Assembly (NCBI GenBank): GCA_945897655.1
Contig: CAMDHB010000021.1
Location: 1-19,729 of the forward strand
Length of the DNA stretch: 19,729 nt
Direction of reading: 5' to 3'
Source of the DNA: Pseudorhodobacter antarcticus
GTDB lineage: Bacteria; Pseudomonadota; Alphaproteobacteria; Rhodobacterales; Rhodobacteraceae
In this document: positions 14,393-19,729 of the stretch, piece by piece
Layout: the number at the start of each line of letters is the position of its first letter
Numbering within the stretch: the stretch's first letter is position 1
Notes under the pieces: generated by a model
The model's input: the letters and a program-made list of their open reading frames with translations, nothing else
Told to the model about the DNA's origin: nothing
Database searches by the model: none
Translations under genes and position numbers: made by a program

Positions 14393-15223
14393 ATGCAGCA
14401 AGACACCGCCGATCAGACCGATTTTCCGGTAATCCGCGCTCCACAAGAGCCCAAGACTCGCCGGTTTCGCACCTTTCGCGTGGTCATGGCCCTTGTGATG
14501 CGCGAAATCGGGTCCAGCGACAGTCGTTCGTCCTTGGGCTTCCTGTGGTCGATCATCGACCCGATTGCGACAGTGGCGATCCTGTCGATTGTCTTCTCAC
14601 TCCTGACCAAGACGCCACGCCTTGGCACGAATTTTCAACTCTATTACGTCAGCGGCGTGCTCGGCTTTCATATTTACAGCCACCTCGCCGGCAAGGTCGC
14701 TGGCTCGATCCGCTTCTCGCGCCAACTCCTTGGTTTTCCGGCTGTCATGGTGCTTGACGTACTATTTGCGCGGTTCATCCTGAACTACTTTGTCAGCATC
14801 ATCGTCTTCATTATTCTCGCCTGGGGTGTCATCTACCTCTACGATCTGCGCGTCAATCTGGATATAATTCGCATATTCGAGGCGATCATCATGTCCGGCT
14901 TTCTGGCCATCGGGATCGGTACATTCAACTCGGTCCTGTTCATCATGTTTCCCGCCTATGATTATGCCTGGGGAATGCTGACCCGCCCCATGACCATTGC
15001 ATCCGGCGTGTTGATCCTGATCGAGGATCTTCCACCATGGCTGTTCAACATCCTGTGGTGGAACCCCGCTGCCCATATCGTGGCAACCATGCGCAGCGGG
15101 TTCTATCCGTTTTACGATACGACTTGGGTCTCACCCTTCTACGTCTGCATGATTGCAGGCGTCACACTTGTGCTGGGGCTGATCAGCCTGCAGCGCTATG
15201 TCTACGATGCCCTTGATCTGTAA
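14393..15223 (+). CDS. kpsM: capsular polysaccharide export ABC-2 permease (KpsM-like)
   Basis: A 276-residue ABC-2 type membrane protein with about six helices, including WSIIDPIATVAILSIVFSLL, a segment around FILNYFVSIIVFIILAWGVI, and the C-terminal VCMIAGVTLVLGLISL. The N-terminal MREIGSSDSRSSLGFLWSIIDP is the amphipathic coupling region typical of KpsM/CtrB/TagG permeases, and WWNPAAHIVATMRSGFYP near the end is also family-typical. It forms the export channel energised by the KpsT-like ATPase to move capsular polysaccharide across the inner membrane. I choose the ATG at 14393; an open frame continues upstream to a TTG at 14279, but that codon lies inside the inverted repeat and lacks a ribosome binding site. 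It is divergent from the kpsE-kpsT operon and convergent with ugd, 33 bases away. Confidence 0.88.
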   Translation: MQQDTADQTDFPVIRAPQEPKTRRFRTFRVVMALVMREIGSSDSRSSLGFLWSIIDPIATVAILSIVFSLLTKTPRLGTNFQLYYVSGVLGFHIYSHLAGKVAGSIRFSRQLLGFPAVMVLDVLFARFILNYFVSIIVFIILAWGVIYLYDLRVNLDIIRIFEAIIMSGFLAIGIGTFNSVLFIMFPAYDYAWGMLTRPMTIASGVLILIEDLPPWLFNILWWNPAAHIVATMRSGFYPFYDTTWVSPFYVCMIAGVTLVLGLISLQRYVYDALDL

Positions 15224-15256
15224 AGCGGATCCCCCCGTTACGGACGGCCGCAGCGT

Positions 15257-16561
15257 TCAACGCCCGATGCTGGTGTACTGCACAAAACCCGCGTCAAGCG
15301 CCTCTTGACGGGAATAGACATTGCGCAGGTCCGCCATGCGCGGCGTTGCCATTTTGCGGGCCATCCGCTCCAGATCAAGACCACGGTACTCGTTCCACTC
15401 GGTCAGAATGACAACCACATCCGCGCCCATTGCGGCTTGATAGGCGTTCTCGGCCCATTTCACACCCGGCAACAGCGCCTCTCCCTCGCGGCGGCCTTCG
15501 GGGTCTGCCACGCGGACCTTTGCCCCATAACCCACCAACGCGGGCACAATTGTCAGCGACGGCGCATCACGCATGTCATCGGTGTTGGGCTTGAACGTGA
15601 CACCCAGAACCGCGACCGTCTTGCCATTGACCTGCCCGTCCAGAAGATCGGTGATCTTGTCGATCATCCGGCGCTTGACCTCCTCATTGACCTTGATCAC
15701 CGTCTCGGTGATCTGCATCGGCACGGCATGTTCCTGCCCGATCCGGGCCAGCGCCTTGGTATCCTTGGGGAAACACGACCCGCCATAACCTGGGCCCGCA
15801 TGCAGGAATTTGTTGCCGATCCGCCCATCCAGACCCATGCCCTTGGACACGTCCTTGATATCCGCGCCAACCTTTTCACACAACGCAGCGATCTCGTTGA
15901 TGAAGGTGATCTTGGTCGCAAGGAACGCATTGGCCGCATATTTGATCATCTCGGCGCTTTCCAGCCCGGTAAAGACCACCGGGAACTCGCGCAGGAACAA
16001 GGGGCGATAGATGTCCGCCATCACCTTGCGCGCCCTGTTGCTTTCCAGCCCGACCACAACCCGGTCCGGCCGCATGAAGTCATCAATCGCCGCCCCTTCC
16101 CGCAGGAATTCCGGGTTCGAAGCGACGTCGAATGCCGCCGAAGGATTGGCCAGCGCTAGCACTTCGGCCACCTTGCGGTTCGTGCCAACGGGCACGGTCG
16201 ACTTGGTCACAACCACCGCATAACCGGTCAGGGCAGCGCCAACTTCCTGCGCGGCTGCCATCACATAGGTCAAATCGGCATGGCCATCGCCCCGCCGCGT
16301 CGGCGTACCCACCGCGATGAACACGGCATCAGCGCCCGCCACTGCCTCCGCCAGATCCAGCGTGAACGTCAGCCGCCCCGAAGCGACGTTCTTGGCCATC
16401 AAGTCTTCCAGACCCGGCTCGAAGATCGGCACTTCTCCGGCCTGCAAGCGGGCAATCTTGTCGGGGTTCTTGTCGACACAGACCACATCATGCCCGAAAT
16501 CCGAAAAGCAGACGCCAGAAACCAGACCCACGTAGCCGGTTCCAATCATAGCGATTTTCAT
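15257..16561 (-). CDS. ugd: UDP-glucose 6-dehydrogenase
   Basis: A 434-residue enzyme, normal family length, which oxidises UDP-glucose to UDP-glucuronate with two NAD+. The N-terminal Rossmann loop is GTGYVGLVSG (7-16), with the NAD-binding Asp at D30 (VVCVDKN). VTKSTVPVGT (118-127), NPEFLREG (149-156), K207 and N211 in IKYAANAFLATK, and catalytic C263 in GYGGSCFPKD are all present. It is cytoplasmic. UDP-glucuronate is a precursor of many KpsMT-exported capsules and exopolysaccharides, so its place next to kpsM fits a capsule locus. The ATG at 16561 has a GAGG about 10 bases upstream and a promoter-like sequence before it at 16605-16633. It could equally serve other glucuronate-containing surface glycans. 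Confidence 0.96.
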   Translation of the reverse strand: MKIAMIGTGYVGLVSGVCFSDFGHDVVCVDKNPDKIARLQAGEVPIFEPGLEDLMAKNVASGRLTFTLDLAEAVAGADAVFIAVGTPTRRGDGHADLTYVMAAAQEVGAALTGYAVVVTKSTVPVGTNRKVAEVLALANPSAAFDVASNPEFLREGAAIDDFMRPDRVVVGLESNRARKVMADIYRPLFLREFPVVFTGLESAEMIKYAANAFLATKITFINEIAALCEKVGADIKDVSKGMGLDGRIGNKFLHAGPGYGGSCFPKDTKALARIGQEHAVPMQITETVIKVNEEVKRRMIDKITDLLDGQVNGKTVAVLGVTFKPNTDDMRDAPSLTIVPALVGYGAKVRVADPEGRREGEALLPGVKWAENAYQAAMGADVVVILTEWNEYRGLDLERMARKMATPRMADLRNVYSRQEALDAGFVQYTSIGR

Positions 16562-16604
16562 ATTTTGTTCGCCTCAGGTTCTAGAATGCGCTTTTGTCTG
16601 CCCC

Positions 16605-16633
16605 TGTCTAGAAACCATCCCTTGGGCTGTCAA
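16605..16633 (-). promoter_or_regulatory. sigma-70-type promoter of ugd
   Basis: On the minus strand there is a perfect -35 TTGACA (16633-16628), a 17-base spacer, and a -10-like TAGACA (16610-16605; three of six bases match TATAAT). Transcription would begin near 16598, leaving a leader of about 37 bases before the ugd ATG. It lies directly after the terminator of the preceding gene, so ugd has its own promoter. Confidence 0.55.
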
Positions 16634-16638
16634 ACACC

Positions 16639-16668
16639 AAAGGGCGACCCCTGCTGGGATCGCCCTTT
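16639..16668 (-). terminator. hairpin terminator of the tail-fibre-like gene
   Basis: AAAGGGCGA (16639-16647) pairs perfectly with TCGCCCTTT (16660-16668). Inside, CCC (16648-16650) pairs with GGG (16656-16658) around a CTGCT loop, with one bulged A. The stem starts 27 bases after the stop codon at 16695 and continues into TTTGGTGTTTG, a weak T-rich tail. It separates the large gene upstream from the ugd promoter. Confidence 0.75.
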
Positions 16669-16694
16669 GACCGGCCGTAATCTGCCTTGGTCGG

Positions 16695-19600
16695 CTAGTT
16701 CATGTAATCGAGGAAGAAACTGCTCAGGGCATAACCGATGGCGCTTGAGGTTCCCCCGGCCGAAACCCAACCGCGCGGCGCCAACAAGGTCGACGTGCTG
16801 GGCAGATTTGTGGTGATCGTCCCGCTGGCCGTGGCCCCGGAGATCGCATCCGTCACCATCCAGTCAACCGACTGCGTCGTACCGCGTGGGCTGAACAACG
16901 CCACTTCGTACAGCGCCGAACGGTCTGTCGTCGGAACCGGGAACGAAGCCCCAAGGTCGATCTTGGTGCAACTGCCCGCACCGTCGTTGTGCATGATCTG
17001 AACATTGGCGTCGGCGGCATCCCAACCCATGCCCACGCAATTGACCAGGCTCGAAGGCTCCACATCCGTCGGCACCGAGGTCGCGTTTGCCATGCCGGTA
17101 AAGCTTCGGTGTGTGGCCGTTGCAACTCCGATTGCAGGACCCCAGCGCCCGACAGCGTGGAACCCACCCATTCCGGCAGCGGGTGCTCCGACACCCACAA
17201 GCGCTACAGTCCCCCGAAACCCCGCAACCGCGTTTGTCGCGGGGGTCGTGACCAAGTATTCAACTCGGGGCATATAGCCGATCATGCTGGACGTCGAGAT
17301 CCCGACACTTGTGATAGTGCCCGTAGAAGAGGGGGCAGCCGACCCAAAGGCCGAAACCGTCGTTGATCCCGGCACTGCCTTCCACACCAATATCGACGCC
17401 CGGGCCAGCGATGTCTGAAACTCCCGCACGATCCCGTCCTGCGACAGCATGGCAGGCAAAACCCGCCCGGCGTCGGCTCGGCCAACCAGCTTGACCCCGC
17501 TTGCCGCGGGCGCCACGACACTCCCAGCCGTCGCCAGACGCAACTGGTTGTTTTCGACCAGAACCTCGGACGCTCCGGCGAATGTGCCCGCATTGTTGAA
17601 CTGCATCTGCGTGGTTGACCCGCCCGGCGCTCCGCCAGAAGCCGGTGCCGCCCAAGTGCCATCCGCCCGCAGAAAGTTGGTGCTCCCACCGCCTGAGGCC
17701 GGCGCCAGACCCTTGGCCGCCGAAGTGAAGTTGTCCAACAGGGCTGTGGCCTCGGTTCCGGTCAAATCCTCGACATCCCCGGTGCCGGCCGTCTTGCGCC
17801 CCTTGATCCGGGCCGTGGCGACCTGCGCGAGTTTCGCATTGCTGACCGCATTCGCCGCAATCGTCAGCGCCAGCGACCCCGCCGCATTTGTCACGTCCCC
17901 CGTATGCGCCGGTTCCTGCGCTGCCTGCAAAACGCCCGTCGCCTGCGTCGTCAGGTCTACCGACCCTGCCGTTGCCAGCGCCCCCAGGCCCGACACATCC
18001 GCAGCACTGATGGCCAGCATGGTCTTGACCTGCGCCGCCGTCAAATCCTCGACATCGCCGGTTCCCGCCGTGCTGCGCCCCTTGATCCGGGCCGTGGCGA
18101 CCTGAGCCAACTTGGCATTGCTGACCGCATTCGCCGCAATGGTCAGCGCCAGCGACCCCGCCGCATTTGTCACATCCCCCGTATGCGCCGGTTCCTGCGC
18201 CGCCTGCAAAACTCCCGTCGCTTGCGTGCTCAGGTTCACGGACCCAGCCGTTGCCAGCGCTCCCAGGCCTGATACATCCCCAGCACTGATGGCCAGCATG
18301 GTCTTGACCTGCGCCGCCGTCAAATCGCTTGGGGCCGCCGCCGACCCGGTGACATTTCCCTTCAGCGTGGCCGCCGCCATCGTGGCCATCTTGGTGTTGC
18401 TGACCGCATTCGCCGCAATCGTCAGCGCCAGCGACCCCGCAGCGTTGGTCACATCCCCGGTATGCGCCGGTTGCTGCGCCGCCTGCAAAACACCCGTCGC
18501 CTGCGTCGTCAGGTCCACCGACCCCGCCGTTGCCAACGCCCCCAGCCCCGCCACGTCCGCCGTGGTCAGCGCCAGCCGGTCATAGGGTGCGCGGTTGAAC
18601 TTGGCCCCCACCGTCTTGGACACGGATACCCCGTTGAACGTCACCGTGGGTGACCGGGTGGCGCTTGAACCATTGAACTGGAACGACAACCGCATCACCG
18701 CCGCCGTGCCCAGCGTCGTCACCGACGCCGGGTCAACCGCGGTAAAGTCCAGCACATAGGTCTTGAATGCCGTCGTGGCATCCAGCTTGCTGTTGCTGCC
18801 GGTCAAGACCTGCTTGAACACCGTCGCCGGAACGCCGCCGCCGCTGTTGAACAGGGTCGCCGTGACCTGCTCGAACACCCGCCCTGCCACGTCGGCCTTC
18901 ATGCCAAACGACAGGCGCAGCGGCTGTCCCAGCCATTCCACCGGAAAGGCGATGTCCTGATCCCAGCTTTGCCCCGTCCCTGCCGCGCCCACCGTGATGC
19001 GGGCATCATACTGCCCAACCGCGCCAAAGGCATCCTGCACCCGCTCTGCCGTGATCGACCCGGTTGAACCCCGCAGGGTCCATTTGTTGGCCACCTCTTG
19101 TGCGCCCGAAGTGACCGTGGCCGTGGTTGTCAGCCATTTGTCAAAGGCCCCGTTCAGGGCATAATTCTCATAGGGCACGACATTTCCGCCCCGCTCACCC
19201 ACCCGGCGGATCTGGATATTGCCGGTATAGCTGATGTCCGGAAACTCCACGAATGGCTGATCAGCGGTCTGCCCGTTGTAATTCGCCCACAGATAGTCCT
19301 CCACCTCGACCGACCAGTTGTTGTCGGTATAAGACGTATCTCGCTTGAAGACATTGAACCCCGGGCAGTTGCGCACGCCGGTCCGCCCGACCGGATAGGT
19401 TGGGTATTTGTCGCCGTTGGGCGAGGCAAGGCCCTTGAGATGCAGCTTGCCGATTTTCAGGTTCGAGGTCGGCGATACCGAGGTCAGCAAGACGGGAACC
19501 GATGTCACCTGATACCCGGCGCGCCCCAACCGAACAACCGCAGTGTCATCGGCGGTCATCTTGGTGTTCAGCACGTTCAACGAGAGGATCGTCACCGATG

Positions 19601-19729
19601 CGCTGTCCAATCCCAAATAGCCGAAACCGGGCGCCGTGCAGTCAACCCCTTCGATATGCAGCGAATTGACCGCCAAGCCCTGCAGCCCTTCCAGGCGCAC
19701 GGGATAACCGGAATAGTCCCCATGTTCGA
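16695..19729 (-). CDS. phage tail-fibre/tailspike-like protein, 5' end beyond the window
   Basis: At least 1,010 residues; the reading frame stays open to the window end (the GTG at 19700 is probably internal), so it is incomplete at the N-terminus. In order: an N-terminal part of short beta strands (VTILSLNVLNTKM, NLKIGKLHLKGL) that suggests a right-handed beta-helix as in tailspikes; a middle region (NYALNGAFDKW onward) like a jelly-roll carbohydrate-binding domain; three 91-93-residue repeats containing GDVTNAAGSLALTIAANAVS and DLTAAQVKTMLAIS, typical of phage tail fibres; the linker NFLRADGTWAAP; and a C-terminal beta-rich region ending FFLDYMN that resembles phage tail receptor-binding ends. 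No signal peptide can be judged. It may be a prophage structural gene or a domesticated surface protein. It is followed by a strong terminator and then ugd. Confidence 0.75.
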   Translation of the reverse strand, partial: EHGDYSGYPVRLEGLQGLAVNSLHIEGVDCTAPGFGYLGLDSASVTILSLNVLNTKMTADDTAVVRLGRAGYQVTSVPVLLTSVSPTSNLKIGKLHLKGLASPNGDKYPTYPVGRTGVRNCPGFNVFKRDTSYTDNNWSVEVEDYLWANYNGQTADQPFVEFPDISYTGNIQIRRVGERGGNVVPYENYALNGAFDKWLTTTATVTSGAQEVANKWTLRGSTGSITAERVQDAFGAVGQYDARITVGAAGTGQSWDQDIAFPVEWLGQPLRLSFGMKADVAGRVFEQVTATLFNSGGGVPATVFKQVLTGSNSKLDATTAFKTYVLDFTAVDPASVTTLGTAAVMRLSFQFNGSSATRSPTVTFNGVSVSKTVGAKFNRAPYDRLALTTADVAGLGALATAGSVDLTTQATGVLQAAQQPAHTGDVTNAAGSLALTIAANAVSNTKMATMAAATLKGNVTGSAAAPSDLTAAQVKTMLAISAGDVSGLGALATAGSVNLSTQATGVLQAAQEPAHTGDVTNAAGSLALTIAANAVSNAKLAQVATARIKGRSTAGTGDVEDLTAAQVKTMLAISAADVSGLGALATAGSVDLTTQATGVLQAAQEPAHTGDVTNAAGSLALTIAANAVSNAKLAQVATARIKGRKTAGTGDVEDLTGTEATALLDNFTSAAKGLAPASGGGSTNFLRADGTWAAPASGGAPGGSTTQMQFNNAGTFAGASEVLVENNQLRLATAGSVVAPAASGVKLVGRADAGRVLPAMLSQDGIVREFQTSLARASILVWKAVPGSTTVSAFGSAAPSSTGTITSVGISTSSMIGYMPRVEYLVTTPATNAVAGFRGTVALVGVGAPAAGMGGFHAVGRWGPAIGVATATHRSFTGMANATSVPTDVEPSSLVNCVGMGWDAADANVQIMHNDGAGSCTKIDLGASFPVPTTDRSALYEVALFSPRGTTQSVDWMVTDAISGATASGTITTNLPSTSTLLAPRGWVSAGGTSSAIGYALSSFFLDYMN
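17742..18569 (-). repeat. three in-frame tandem repeats of 279/273 bases
   Basis: Shared landmarks recur exactly 279 bases apart (for example the block around 17861, 18140 and 18419). They encode units of 91, 93 and about 92 residues. The first unit (18569 side) has a different central part (KMATMAAATLKGNVTGSAAAPSDL region) from the other two (KLAQVATARIKGR). The two downstream units are nearly the same in protein, and many of the DNA differences are silent. Because the period is a multiple of three, recombination between copies would keep the frame. Confidence 0.85.

Noticed and set aside
17742..18569. Regular repeats as a CRISPR array
   Set aside because: The period is 279 bases with no short conserved repeat and variable spacer pattern, and the whole array is one coding frame.
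16695..19729. Gene transfer agent tail gene
   Set aside because: No other gene transfer agent structural gene is visible, and I cannot match this protein to a known gene transfer agent component; a prophage or domesticated fibre is equally possible.

Overview
The window looks like chromosomal DNA of a GC-rich alphaproteobacterium, most likely Rhodobacterales (Roseobacter/Rhodobacter type). This rests on the strong G/C third-position bias over most of the window, a Roseobacter-style Hint domain, RTX proteins ending in the Asp-hydrophobic signal of type I secretion, an OYE-type amine dehydrogenase of the trimethylamine dehydrogenase family, and KpsM/T/E capsule-export genes. No tRNA, rRNA, CRISPR array or transposase was seen, and there is no gene-free gap over 300 bases.

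Left end (1-2006): an AT-richer accessory island. It encodes a secreted protein of unknown family (TTG start, strong ribosome binding site). The gene behind it starts in the base after its stop codon; its N-terminal half resembles a permuted papain-like (NlpC/P60-type) enzyme and is joined to a C-terminal Hint (hedgehog/intein) domain. Base composition rises sharply inside this second gene (about 1450-1500), and the Hint domain appears cut short. The pair resembles a toxin/effector with a periplasmic partner, but this is inference.

Amine-related metabolism (2073-7231): a plus-strand operon of a GNAT acetyltransferase, an acetylpolyamine amidohydrolase-like deacetylase and an EamA-type transporter runs toward a minus-strand operon of a nitrilase-superfamily amidase and a trimethylamine-dehydrogenase-like flavoprotein. 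The flavin-linking Cys and the 4Fe-4S Cys cluster are kept in the flavoprotein, but two of three trimethylamine-pocket aromatics are replaced, so its substrate is probably a different N-methylated or primary amine.

Surface and secretion (7348-11702): a family 2-like glycosyltransferase, then two divergently transcribed RTX proteins. One has a propeller-like body and a short RTX tail. The other has a NIDO-like adhesion domain and about 15 RTX nonapeptides.

Capsule export (11669-16561): a KpsE-like polysaccharide co-polymerase with an unusual, approximately 265-residue Pro/Ala/Arg-rich cytoplasmic extension, a KpsT-like ATPase, a divergent KpsM-like permease, and UDP-glucose 6-dehydrogenase, which supplies UDP-glucuronate. 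The kpsT 3' end overlaps the RTX gene 3' end on the opposite strand.

Right end (16695-19729): a large phage tail-fibre/tailspike-like gene, incomplete at its 5' end, with three 91-93-residue tandem repeats. A strong hairpin terminator follows it, placed directly before a recognisable ugd promoter. This may be the edge of a prophage or a domesticated surface protein beside the capsule genes.
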